NCBI GenBank assembly: GCA_946405645.1
Contig: CAMJHW010000014.1
Location: 1 to 18,744, forward strand
DNA from: an uncultured Bacteroidales bacterium
GTDB taxonomy: Bacteria > Bacteroidota > Bacteroidia > Bacteroidales > UBA932
DNA: 18,744 bases
Reading direction: 5' to 3'
Under the pieces are notes generated by a model. That model saw only the letters and a list, made by a program, of their open reading frames with translations. It had not been told where the DNA came from and searched no databases. Shown one piece after another: positions 1 to 7,335 of this stretch. Position 1 is the stretch's first letter; each line of letters begins with the position of its first letter. Both the position numbers and the translations under genes were made by a program.

Positions 1-1892
1 AGTACGACGGCCATTATATCGAGGATGTCGGAATGCTCAAGATGGACTTCCTCGGGCTCAACACACTGTCCATCATCCATACCTGTCTTGACAACATCAA
101 GCAGCGTCACGGCATAGACATCGACATCGAAGCCATACCGATCGACGACAAGCCCACATACGAGCTCTACGGCCGCGGCGACACCATGAGCGTGTTCCAG
201 TTCGAATCCGAAGGCATGAAGACCTGGCTCCAGCGCCTGCATCCGGAGCGTTTCGAGGACCTCATCGCTATGAACGCCCTCTACCGTCCCGGCCCGATGG
301 ATTACATCCCCGACTTCGTGGACCGCAAGCTCGGGCTCAAGCCCATCGAGTACGATCTCCCGGAGATGGAGGAATATCTCGCCGAGACTTATGGCGTGAC
401 CGTGTACCAGGAGCAGGTGATGCTTCTCTCGCGCAAGCTCGCTTCCTTTACCAAGGGCGAGGCGGACAAGCTCCGCAAAGCCATGGGAAAGAAGCAGATC
501 GCGGTGATGATGGAGCTCAAGGACAAGTTCATGAAGCAGGGAGTGGCCAACGGCCATCCCGAGAAGATGCTCGACAAGATCTGGAAGGACTGGGAGAAAT
601 TCGCCCAATACGCCTTCAACAAGTCCCACGCTACCTGCTATGCCTGGGTGAGTTACCAGACCGGCTGGCTCAAATGCCATTATCCCGCCGAGTTTCAAGC
701 CGCCAACCTTTCCTGCAACCTTTCCAAGGGCGACGAGATCAAGAAGATCATGGCGGACTGCAAGGCCCATAAGCTTCAGGTCCTTAACCCCGATGTGAAC
801 GAGAGTTCAGCTCATTTTACGGTCAACAAGGCAGGAGCCATCCGTTTCGGCCTGGGCGGCATCAAGGGCTTCGGCTCGAACATCGTGGACATGATCATCA
901 AGGAGAGGGGAGAGAACGGCCTCTTCGAGGATGTGTACGACTTCATGGAGAGGATGGGCGGCATCATCAACCGTCGCTCGCTCGAGTCGCTCGTGTATGC
1001 GGGCGCTTTCGACTCCTTCGGCTACAAGCGCACGCAGTTCTTCCTGCCGGGAGCGAGCGGCGACCTTTTCATAGACGAGCTCGCCCGCTACGCGGACAAT
1101 TATCGCAACGACACCGTCGACAGCGCATTCTCGCTTTTCGGCGACGCCGAGGAGATGAAGCCTAAACGGCCGGTTATGCCTGCGCCTCCGGCCGAGGAGG
1201 ATACCCTTGCCCTGCTTCAGCAGGAGAAGGAGCTCGTTACCATGTACATCTCATCCCACCCTCTTGACCGCTATGCTTTCGAGATAGAGAATTTCACCAA
1301 CTGCGGTGTGGGTGACGTGCAAGCGAAGATCGAGGAGTGCGAACGCGGGCATAAGAAGGCATCTGTGTGTTTCGCCGGCATAGTCACCGATGTCAAGAGG
1401 AGTGTCACGCGGAACGGATCCCCTTCGCTCCGGGCGACTATCGAGGATTTCAACGGATCCTTCGAGCTTGCCCTTTTTGGCAAGGATTGCGAAGCATGGC
1501 TTCCGCTTCTGGGGCTCCATTCAGAGGTGTTCGTAGAAGGGGAGATCAAGGAGAAGTATTTTGTCAGACCGGAGGAAAAGGCCCAGGGCAAGGCCGCCCC
1601 GTATGCCTTGAAGGTCAACAAAGTCAGTATGCTCGGAAACGTCACGGAGAGTCTGCTCAAGACATTTGCCATCAACCTCACTACGCCGCAGCTCAACGAA
1701 TCGTTCCGCAGGAGCCTGGTCAAGCTCCTGAAGGAGAACAAGGGCAAGACCGAGTTGAGCATGTACCTCTACGACCCCAATACCCGGTACAACGTCGAGT
1801 TCAAGTCCCGCAAGTTCCAGGTCGCCGTTACCAACGACCTTATCTACGGTCTTCGCGACCTTGGGATCACCTATACCGTCAATAGGAAATAG
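1..1892 (+). CDS. dnaE: DNA polymerase III alpha subunit, 3' part (5' end outside window)
   Basis: Catalytic subunit of the replicative DNA polymerase. The reading frame is open from base 3 (YDGHYIEDVG, then MLKMDFLGLN), so the first ATG at 33 is internal and the gene starts upstream. The Asp in KMDFLGL (bases 45-47) corresponds to the third catalytic carboxylate of bacterial Pol III alpha. YRPGPMDYIPDFV (from base 282) is the family's fingers-region signature, followed by YQEQVM, KGEADKLRKAMGKK and FNKSHATCYAWVSYQT. A helix-hairpin-helix region (FGLGGIKGFG, about residue 272 counted from base 33) and an OB fold (about 443-515) follow. SAFSLFG near residue 364-370 resembles the internal beta-clamp binding motif. 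The PHP domain and the first two catalytic Asp would lie upstream. The stop is TAG at 1890-1892, and the 3' end overlaps the convergent downstream gene by 14 bases. The family assignment is certain; DnaE rather than PolC because no exonuclease insertion is seen in this part. Confidence 0.97.
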   Translation, partial: YDGHYIEDVGMLKMDFLGLNTLSIIHTCLDNIKQRHGIDIDIEAIPIDDKPTYELYGRGDTMSVFQFESEGMKTWLQRLHPERFEDLIAMNALYRPGPMDYIPDFVDRKLGLKPIEYDLPEMEEYLAETYGVTVYQEQVMLLSRKLASFTKGEADKLRKAMGKKQIAVMMELKDKFMKQGVANGHPEKMLDKIWKDWEKFAQYAFNKSHATCYAWVSYQTGWLKCHYPAEFQAANLSCNLSKGDEIKKIMADCKAHKLQVLNPDVNESSAHFTVNKAGAIRFGLGGIKGFGSNIVDMIIKERGENGLFEDVYDFMERMGGIINRRSLESLVYAGAFDSFGYKRTQFFLPGASGDLFIDELARYADNYRNDTVDSAFSLFGDAEEMKPKRPVMPAPPAEEDTLALLQQEKELVTMYISSHPLDRYAFEIENFTNCGVGDVQAKIEECERGHKKASVCFAGIVTDVKRSVTRNGSPSLRATIEDFNGSFELALFGKDCEAWLPLLGLHSEVFVEGEIKEKYFVRPEEKAQGKAAPYALKVNKVSMLGNVTESLLKTFAINLTTPQLNESFRRSLVKLLKENKGKTELSMYLYDPNTRYNVEFKSRKFQVAVTNDLIYGLRDLGITYTVNRK

Positions 1893-2973
1893 CGGCCTTT
1901 CCCTTCCCGAGCCGGAAGCTGTATGCCTTGTCGAAGTTACGGCGGAGGTAGTAGGTGGCCGTGTGGGCATCCAGGTCCCACAGGACGGTCCACTGTGTGC
2001 CGCCGAAAGCTCCGTTCGGTGCTTGTGACACGGATTCCATAGCTTCCCTCAGGTCTTCTTCGTCGAAGACCCCCAGGGCATCTACATATTTGTCCTCCAG
2101 GATGTCGTACCGATGGTCTCCGTGCTGGAGGCCGACGAGATATTTTGCCGGCGCGAGGTAGTGGTTGGTGACGACCGGGGTGTCGGTCACGACCAGTTCG
2201 CCGTCGATGTACTCCGCCACTACCGAGCGCCCTGAGGCGTCGGAGATGGCGTAGTGGTGCGCCGCGCCTATCTCCGAGTGCATGTCGATGCTCCGGAGGA
2301 GCTCGACGGCCTCATCTACGGAGGCGGCGCGGCAGAGCACATACCGTAGGGCGGAGGTGGTGGTGAGGGCGATGTTGCCGCGGTCCTGATGGGTCTCGAC
2401 TTCGTCGCCGGCCATCAGGTCCGCGATGGCCAGGCCCTTTTCATTGACACCGTCCAGCGCGAAGAACAGGCACGTGAGGGCGACGTATTTGTGCCCGAAC
2501 GTGTCCGGCTTCCAGTCGCCGCCGAAGCCGAAGAACTTCAGGTTGAAGGTGGCGATGGATTCATATCCTTTTCTGGGACGGGTGTGGAGGATCAGCGCAG
2601 TTGCGTCTGAGAAGTCGAAGTTGCGTCCCATCATGAAATGGTCGTCGGGGGTGCGGGTGGTAAGGGCCGCGCAGCCGTAAGGCTCAGCGGCGCTTTCGGC
2701 GGCGGGCGCCTTGGAGAAGCCCTTCGAGAGGAAACGCACGACATACGTGCTGATCTCGGCGGCATTGCGCCCGCCGCCGGCTTTCAGCAGGCCTTCAAGG
2801 CCGTCGTCGCCTTTGAACTCCATATAGTAGAGTCCCTCGTCCAGTTGTTTTACGGACAAAGCGCCTTTAACCAAGGGGCCGAACACGGCCCAGGTACCGA
2901 CCAGCATCGCCAGGCCGGCCAGGTTGAACACTGCGGACAGGAATTTACGGGCGTCGGACTTTTTCTTTGCCAT
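1879..2973 (-). CDS. Membrane-anchored linear amide C-N hydrolase (choloylglycine/penicillin acylase-like Ntn hydrolase)
   Basis: 364 residues. A hydrophobic N-terminal segment (about residues 11-34) suggests a membrane anchor or uncleaved signal. The core starts near EPYGCAALTTRTPDDHFMMG: Cys101 is the likely nucleophile, followed by the GRNFDF motif (Arg117, Asn118, Asp120) typical of the choloylglycine hydrolase / acyl-CoA:6-APA acyltransferase group, and VTNHYLAP and GGTQWTVLWDL later. In this superfamily the Cys becomes the N terminus after propeptide cleavage; here about 100 residues would precede it, so autocatalytic processing outside the membrane is plausible (inference). The substrate, an amide such as a bile salt conjugate, N-acyl amino acid or peptide, cannot be told. 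The ATG overlaps the stop of the upstream GH120 gene (TGATG), so translation is probably coupled. It converges on dnaE with a 14-base overlap and no room for a terminator. Confidence 0.82.
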   Translation of the reverse strand: MAKKKSDARKFLSAVFNLAGLAMLVGTWAVFGPLVKGALSVKQLDEGLYYMEFKGDDGLEGLLKAGGGRNAAEISTYVVRFLSKGFSKAPAAESAAEPYGCAALTTRTPDDHFMMGRNFDFSDATALILHTRPRKGYESIATFNLKFFGFGGDWKPDTFGHKYVALTCLFFALDGVNEKGLAIADLMAGDEVETHQDRGNIALTTTSALRYVLCRAASVDEAVELLRSIDMHSEIGAAHHYAISDASGRSVVAEYIDGELVVTDTPVVTNHYLAPAKYLVGLQHGDHRYDILEDKYVDALGVFDEEDLREAMESVSQAPNGAFGGTQWTVLWDLDAHTATYYLRRNFDKAYSFRLGKGKAAISY

Positions 2974-4943
2974 CAGAATTTCCAGATCATTATTTCATTC
3001 TGCCCAACGGAAGCATTCTCAAACGGACCCGGCTTCGGAGCCGCGAAATTGCGGAGGGCTCCGGCATAGTCGTGGTCGATGCGGAGGGGGGTCTCGTCGC
3101 GGTTCTCGTAGTAGCTGTCCGTGTAGTATGCCTTCTCGAGCATTTCCGTATCCACCGGCTTGGTGGATGCCTGGTTCCAGGCTCCGTCGAGAGTGAACTT
3201 CAGGTATATGCCGTTCTCGCGGTACTCCATCTCCGGCATCGGGACATTGCCTCCCGTCGCTGCTCCCTTCTCATATTTGTAACCCGGAACGCCGTTGTAA
3301 TAGACATTGCCGGCAACGTGCATCGGAAGCCAGAAATTGTCGCCCTGGTTGCTGCCGGCGGGGGCCGAGCCGTTGCGGAGTTTCTCCGCGAAAGGCTCGG
3401 GCATTTCGTCGCGGACAGTGACGGTGTTCATGTCGCGGAAGATACCGGGATAGTAGGGCGGGCGTCCGTCATAGACGCTCAGGCCAGCCTTCGCGCCGTA
3501 GAAGACGTTGTTGTAGAAGCGGTCGTCCCCTCCGGGGAAGTTCATCACGCCCACAACATCCGTAGAATGTGGTGCGTGGTACGGTGTATAGCGGTTGGGA
3601 ACGGGACGGAAGGTTACTTCTCCGCAGATGATGTTATGCACGAAAGCAGTTCCCTGGGCCATATCGAGGAAGGCGACAGGGGAGAGCATGATGTTGTTGT
3701 CTACCAGGCAGGGGCCGTGGCTGACCTCTATCATCAGGTCGCAAGTGGTGTTGTGCGCGAAGGTGTTGCCGGTTACGCGCGTGCCGATGGCCTGCCAGTC
3801 CAGCCACATGCCGCGGACGCCGTTGTCAAGGATGTTGTCCTTGACCAGGACGTCGATGGCGGCGTGAAGCTTGATGCAGCCCACCTCGGCGCCACCGAAC
3901 TGGACATTGTAATTGATATCGTGGATGTAGTTGTCTTCAATGGTTGAGAAGACTCCTCCGAGATGTCCGACGACGCCGGCCTGGCCGCAGTCGCGGATCT
4001 CGTTGCGGCGGATGACATGCGAGCCGATGTTCTCCTTGTTCCAGCCCATGTTATAGGCCTTGAAGATGGACTCGAGCTCACGGTTGAAGCCTATGAGCTC
4101 GCGCTCGGTCGTCCAGCGGTTGTGGCCGGAGGCCCTGTCCTTGCCGAGGCTGACACCGACACATTTGGAGTTGCTTATTTCGTTGTCCTCGATGATCCAG
4201 CCCTTGCTCCAGTGGGGGCCTATCAGGCCTTCCTGATAGGCGGTCGGGGGAGCCCACTGCGTGGCGGCCTGGCTCAGGTGGAACCCCCTGACGGTGATGT
4301 AGTTGACACCCGAGAGCTTGGGATAAAAGACCGCCGGGCGGACGTTGATCTCAGCGAGTTCCTTGTTGGGATCGGCTCCACCGAAATTGGCGTATATGAC
4401 GGTCTGGGAATCGTCCACTTCCACATACCAGCAGAGATGCTCGGATGTATCCTTGACACCTTCAAGGGTTCCGGTCTGCCACAAGGCCTTTCCGTTGAGA
4501 TAGACCTCTCCGAGGCAGACGTACGGCTGGGTGTAATAGACCCAGTCCCCCGCGAGGATCTCCGTGTATGGATTGAAGTCTCCGAAGTAGCTGTTGGGAA
4601 GTACGACCTTCCAGACATCGGACTTCTTTTCCCTGGTCCAGGTGCTTATCTGTTCCGACCCCTTGATCCAGACCTCTTCGCCTTCGGCGGCCTGGTATGT
4701 GATGCGGGCATATTTGTCTGATCCGGAGTTGCGGGGATTGACCCACTCGCGGTATGTCCCGGCGTGGACGGTGACGACGTCGCCGGAGCGTGCTACGGCA
4801 GCGGCTTTGGATATGGTGAGGAACGGAGCGTCTTTGGTTCCGGGATTGAGGTCCGAGCCGCTTTTGGCGACGTGATACTCTTCGGCATGGCTAAGTGTGA
4901 GGCCCAGAAAGAGGGCGATGATGAGGGTCGAAAGGTTTTTCAT
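2973..4943 (-). CDS. Secreted GH120-family beta-xylosidase (right-handed beta-helix glycosidase)
   Basis: About 656 residues from ATG at 4943; an in-frame TTG at 4961 lies inside the promoter, so ATG is preferred. MKNLSTLIIALFLGLTLSHA is a clear signal peptide with cleavage likely before EEYHVAKSG. The protein matches the GH120 xylosidases, as I recall them, over its length: YHVAKSGSD, AGTYREWV, LPNSYFGDFNPY, WAPPTAYQEGLIGP, WSKGWIIEDN, DCGQAGVVGHLGGVFS, IKLHAAIDV. Repeated IxxN turns are those of a right-handed parallel beta-helix, and residues about 115-205 (numbered from the TTG) should be the inserted beta-sandwich. Catalytic residues in the family are Asp (nucleophile) in WLDW and Glu (acid/base) in EVSHGP; both are present (Asp388, Glu412 counted from the TTG; six less from the ATG). 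Expected role: release of xylose from short xylo-oligosaccharides in the periplasm. First gene of a two-gene operon. Confidence 0.9.
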   Translation of the reverse strand: MKNLSTLIIALFLGLTLSHAEEYHVAKSGSDLNPGTKDAPFLTISKAAAVARSGDVVTVHAGTYREWVNPRNSGSDKYARITYQAAEGEEVWIKGSEQISTWTREKKSDVWKVVLPNSYFGDFNPYTEILAGDWVYYTQPYVCLGEVYLNGKALWQTGTLEGVKDTSEHLCWYVEVDDSQTVIYANFGGADPNKELAEINVRPAVFYPKLSGVNYITVRGFHLSQAATQWAPPTAYQEGLIGPHWSKGWIIEDNEISNSKCVGVSLGKDRASGHNRWTTERELIGFNRELESIFKAYNMGWNKENIGSHVIRRNEIRDCGQAGVVGHLGGVFSTIEDNYIHDINYNVQFGGAEVGCIKLHAAIDVLVKDNILDNGVRGMWLDWQAIGTRVTGNTFAHNTTCDLMIEVSHGPCLVDNNIMLSPVAFLDMAQGTAFVHNIICGEVTFRPVPNRYTPYHAPHSTDVVGVMNFPGGDDRFYNNVFYGAKAGLSVYDGRPPYYPGIFRDMNTVTVRDEMPEPFAEKLRNGSAPAGSNQGDNFWLPMHVAGNVYYNGVPGYKYEKGAATGGNVPMPEMEYRENGIYLKFTLDGAWNQASTKPVDTEMLEKAYYTDSYYENRDETPLRIDHDYAGALRNFAAPKPGPFENASVGQNEIMIWKF

Positions 4944-4953
4944 AAAGGGTGGT

Positions 4954-4985
4954 TTTGACAAATATACAGAAAAAACCTAATTTTG
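4954..4985 (+). promoter_or_regulatory. Promoter of the ThiL-like gene (-33 and -7 elements)
   Basis: TTTG at 4954-4957 and TAATTTTG at 4978-4985 with a 20-base spacer match the Bacteroidetes housekeeping promoter (TTTG, 19-21 bases, TAnnTTTG). The start site would fall near 4992, so the ATG at 5010 is the only reasonable start; the TTG at 4983 is inside the promoter. It overlaps the divergent GH120 promoter. Confidence 0.75.
4959..4966 (-). promoter_or_regulatory. -7 promoter element for the GH120 operon
   Basis: TATATTTG on the minus strand fits the Bacteroidetes -7 consensus TAnnTTTG, 15 bases before the ATG at 4943. No TTTG at the -33 position is visible, so this half is less sure than its divergent neighbour. 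A start site this close to the ATG would leave a very short leader. Confidence 0.5.
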
Positions 4986-5009
4986 CAGATACGTAATCAA
5001 TGGTATCAT

Positions 5010-6032
5010 ATGGCAGGAAAGGACTTTTCGGATCTTGGCAGGGTGGAGGCTCTCAGGGCTCTTTACGAAGGAACTCCGTTCGAAGCTTTCGGACATGACT
5101 GTTTCGAGGCGGCCGGACGCGAGTATATCGCTTATGCGGCGAAGGTTATGCTCGAGGGCATAGATTTCGACCTCGTGTATTTCCCTTTGAAGCACCTGGG
5201 ATACAAGTCCGTGTTGGGAGTTACGGGAGAACTGTACGCGCAGATGGCGCACCCTGCAGCGCTGACCGTACGGATTGGCGTGTCCGCCAAGCTCGACTTC
5301 GCGCAGGTGCGCGAGCTCTGGGAGGGCTTGGTCGCCGCGGCCAAGGAGCACGGCTACAAGCAGGTCGACCTTGACCTGGCGCCGTCGCGCAACGGGCTGT
5401 GCATCAGCGTGTCCGCCGTAGGCGAGACTGCGCTGCTAACTGCGAGAAGGCGCCCCGCGCCCAAGTCCAAGGACCTGCTTTGCGTCAGCGGACCGCTCGG
5501 CGCCGCATTCCTCGGAATGCAGGCGATGGAGCGGGAGCGCCGTCGCTTCGACGCCGGCGAGGCCGACCACGCCGAGCGCGAGAAGGCGCTGTCGCAGTAC
5601 AAGATGCTCGTGGCTGCATACCTCAAGCCGGAGCTTGGCGCCGGTACTGTCGCCCAGCTCGAGGCCGCGGAACTCATCCCGTCCGCGGGCCTCTTCGTCA
5701 CCCGCGGTCTCGCGGACGCCGTCAAGCGGCTCTCCCGCGATACCGGCCTGGGCGCCAAGGTCTATGCCGACAAGATTCCCTTCGAGGGCAATTCCTTCCA
5801 GCTCGGCAAGGAGCTCGGCATCGACCCCATCTCTGCGGCCATGAACGGCGGCGAGGACTATCGTCTCCTCTACGCCGTTCCAATTCTTTCCCTTGAGAAA
5901 TTCCGCCGCGAGTTCCAGACCTTCGACATCATCGGCCACCTGGCCCAGCCCGAAGCGGGCACGGTGCTCGTGACGCCCGACGGCGTCGAGCTCCCCCTCC
6001 GCTCCCCCGGCTGGCCCGACTCCGACTCCTGA
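5010..6032 (+). CDS. ThiL-like protein (PurM/AIR-synthase superfamily), possibly catalytically inactive
   Basis: 340 residues from ATG 5010, a normal length for thiamine-monophosphate kinase (ThiL), which converts thiamine phosphate to thiamine diphosphate. Family features are present along the whole length: SDLGRVEALRALYEG, LEGIDFDLVYFPLKHLGYKS, DLLCVSGPLGAAFLGMQ, LKPELGAG, VYADKIPFEG, NGGEDYRLLYAVP. However, the acidic residues that hold Mg-ATP in ThiL are largely replaced: GDD of the first motif is GHD (28-30), TTD before the EG motif is AAK (43-45), NxSD is VTGE (71-74), and SDGL is TRGL (231-234). Asp122 and GGED (280-283) remain. It may be a divergent kinase, a regulatory pseudokinase or a decaying gene with an intact frame. 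There are no thiamine genes nearby. Membership in the ThiL family is strong; the activity is doubtful, so no symbol is given. Confidence 0.8.
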   Translation: MAGKDFSDLGRVEALRALYEGTPFEAFGHDCFEAAGREYIAYAAKVMLEGIDFDLVYFPLKHLGYKSVLGVTGELYAQMAHPAALTVRIGVSAKLDFAQVRELWEGLVAAAKEHGYKQVDLDLAPSRNGLCISVSAVGETALLTARRRPAPKSKDLLCVSGPLGAAFLGMQAMERERRRFDAGEADHAEREKALSQYKMLVAAYLKPELGAGTVAQLEAAELIPSAGLFVTRGLADAVKRLSRDTGLGAKVYADKIPFEGNSFQLGKELGIDPISAAMNGGEDYRLLYAVPILSLEKFRREFQTFDIIGHLAQPEAGTVLVTPDGVELPLRSPGWPDSDS

Positions 6033-6046
6033 TCCTTCATTCTTCT

Positions 6047-6083
6047 GAAATAAGCACAAAACGTCATCGTTTGTGCTTATTTC
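6047..6083. repeat. REP-like palindrome, copy 1
   Basis: Perfect 14-base inverted repeat GAAATAAGCACAAA / TTTGTGCTTATTTC around a 9-base loop (acgtcatcg). It starts 14 bases after the ThiL-like stop codon. Core AAGCACAAA-N9-TTTGTGCTT is shared with two further copies flanking the transposase-like gene. Confidence 0.9.
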
Positions 6084-6098
6084 CGGCTTTTCCCATCA

Positions 6099-6133
6099 AA
6101 ACAAGCACAAAACATAGCAATTTGTGCTTTTTT
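6099..6133. repeat. REP-like palindrome, copy 2
   Basis: AAGCACAAA (6103-6111) and TTTGTGCTT (6121-6129) around a 9-base loop (acatagcaa), with imperfect A/T-rich extensions. It lies 51 bases after copy 1 in the same register and about 10 bases beyond the stop of the RAYT-like gene. Confidence 0.88.
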
Positions 6134-6143
6134 CAGCAGGTGG

Positions 6144-7097
6144 TTATCTCCGGGAGAACATCTCGTGGACCAAATTGACTTCGAGCCTCAAGATACGGGA
6201 TATCTGTTTGTCGCTGGCGTTGTAGTCGAAGTGCATTTTCCTTGCGACTGTTGTTTTGGCTTCCTTATCCAAGACAGCAGGGGAGCTTGCTCCATATGAA
6301 TCCCTGCATAAGTCGGCTACCACGGCGTAGAGTTCATTGTCGGTGTATGTGACCCTGTCTCCGAACTCCTTTGCCAAGCGGCGTTGAGCGTCAAAGTCTT
6401 TCGAGACAGCGTGGAAATACTGGTGAGCGTCACGGAACAGCGCTTCGGCTTCCTTTATATGGCAGTACTCCAGTGGAGACACATAGCCGTCCACAATCAC
6501 CAATCCACCCAACTTGTCAAAACTCCTTGTGCGGAATATGTCCCATAGGTCTCTGACTTTGAGACGCTCTGTGCTATATGTATGGTCTCTCCATGCATAT
6601 GGGTTGAAAAAGAAGCGGTTCGCTCCCCACGGATAGGTGAACGGCGTATATTGATCGTCGACCAGAAATCCATTGCGGTTGTTGTAGGCGATGACGCTGC
6701 GCATATCTCTCAAGTCTGAGATTGCCCGCAATCGATAGGTCCAGTGCTTAAGGGATGTTGTCCGGCCTTTGTTTTGGAGATACCTCTCAAGAAGGCGGGC
6801 CAGCTTCCTGAAGAATCTCTCGATATCGGCCTCTTCCCCAGCCAGGGTTGCGTGAAGATGATTGTTCATCCATTCGAATGTCAGGATAGTTATTCCGGGA
6901 GAGTTCAAGGCGCATAGCGCGAAAAGCGTCATCCCGGCCCGGAAATCATCATCGTCTGAAAAGATTATTTCGAAATCTTCCGGTGTGTACAGATGCCAGC
7001 ATTTCCCTAATTGCTTGAAACTGAATTCGCAGAAAGATTCCGCATCATGAAAGCTCGTTCGCCCTCTGTTTTCCGAATAATTGTTCTTTCCTATCAT
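6144..7097 (-). CDS. RAYT-type (REP-associated) tyrosine transposase-like protein, IS200/Y1 HUH family
   Basis: 317 residues. Residues about 70-165 fit the Y1 transposase fold: WMNNHLHATLAG holds the HUH metal motif (His80, His82) in the family's usual M-NH-H context. RSVIAYNNRNGFLVDD, then YTPFTYPWGANRFF, matches the YIxxNPxxAGLV...YxWSS region, making Tyr138 the candidate nucleophile, 56 residues after the second His, close to the spacing in the E. coli REP transposase. A middle region (170-260) is not recognised. The C terminus (about 280-315, DKQISRILRLEVNLVHEMFS) looks like a helix-turn-helix. It has a single copy here, no IS-like ends, and palindromes on both sides, the layout of a REP/RAYT module rather than an IS. 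Such proteins nick and move single-stranded palindromic DNA. Start ATG at 7097, with a TATCTTTG -7 box upstream. Confidence 0.8.
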   Translation of the reverse strand: MIGKNNYSENRGRTSFHDAESFCEFSFKQLGKCWHLYTPEDFEIIFSDDDDFRAGMTLFALCALNSPGITILTFEWMNNHLHATLAGEEADIERFFRKLARLLERYLQNKGRTTSLKHWTYRLRAISDLRDMRSVIAYNNRNGFLVDDQYTPFTYPWGANRFFFNPYAWRDHTYSTERLKVRDLWDIFRTRSFDKLGGLVIVDGYVSPLEYCHIKEAEALFRDAHQYFHAVSKDFDAQRRLAKEFGDRVTYTDNELYAVVADLCRDSYGASSPAVLDKEAKTTVARKMHFDYNASDKQISRILRLEVNLVHEMFSRR

Positions 7098-7119
7098 AGT
7101 ATAAGTATTGGTCTTGTTC

Positions 7120-7127
7120 CAAAGATA
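7120..7127 (-). promoter_or_regulatory. -7 promoter element for the RAYT-like gene
   Basis: TATCTTTG on the minus strand, 22 bases before the ATG at 7097, fits TAnnTTTG. No convincing -33 partner is seen. Confidence 0.45.
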
Positions 7128-7202
7128 GGATGAATCAAGTCTCGTCCCTTATAAATTCATGTCTTTCTTCCCGTCGACATGTTTTTATATGTGCGAGATA
7201 CA

Positions 7203-7239
7203 AAAACAAGCACAAATTGTAATCATTTGTGCTTGTTTT
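7203..7239. repeat. REP-like palindrome, copy 3
   Basis: Perfect 14-base inverted repeat AAAACAAGCACAAA / TTTGTGCTTGTTTT with a 9-base loop (ttgtaatca), about 105 bases upstream of the RAYT-like start. The core arms are identical to copies 1 and 2 while the loops differ. Confidence 0.9.
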
Positions 7240-7254
7240 CAGGGACTCCGTTCA

Positions 7255-7289
7255 AAATAAGAACAGCGGAGGCGTATTTGTGCTTTTTC
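7255..7289. repeat. Degenerate REP-like palindrome, copy 4
   Basis: The right arm TTTGTGCTT (7277-7285) is intact, but the left arm is decayed (AAATAAGAACA, ending 7265) and the loop is about 11 bases. It lies 15 bases after copy 3, so both sides of the transposase-like gene carry a pair of palindromes. Confidence 0.6.
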
Positions 7290-7335
7290 TCATGGGGAGG
7301 GGGATGATGAGTGAACCTGGCCGTCGGGGGCATCG

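Noticed and set aside
1..1892. dnaE starting at ATG 33
   Set aside because: The frame is open to base 3 with conserved DnaE residues before the ATG, and polymerase domains are missing; the gene is cut by the window edge.
2967..4721. Long open frames on the plus strand opposite the GH120 gene
   Set aside because: They are antisense to a gene with full family motifs; the predicted products are Val/Asp-rich with no recognisable domain.
6047..6083. Palindrome 1 as a terminator of the ThiL-like gene
   Set aside because: The stem is AT-rich, both flanks lack a proper T run, and the same structure occurs at places where no gene ends, so it is better explained as a REP-like repeat.
6047..7289. CRISPR array suggested by repeated short sequences
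   Set aside because: Only three or four palindromes, unequal spacing (about 50 and over 1000 bases) with a transposase gene between; no spacers of constant length and no cas genes.
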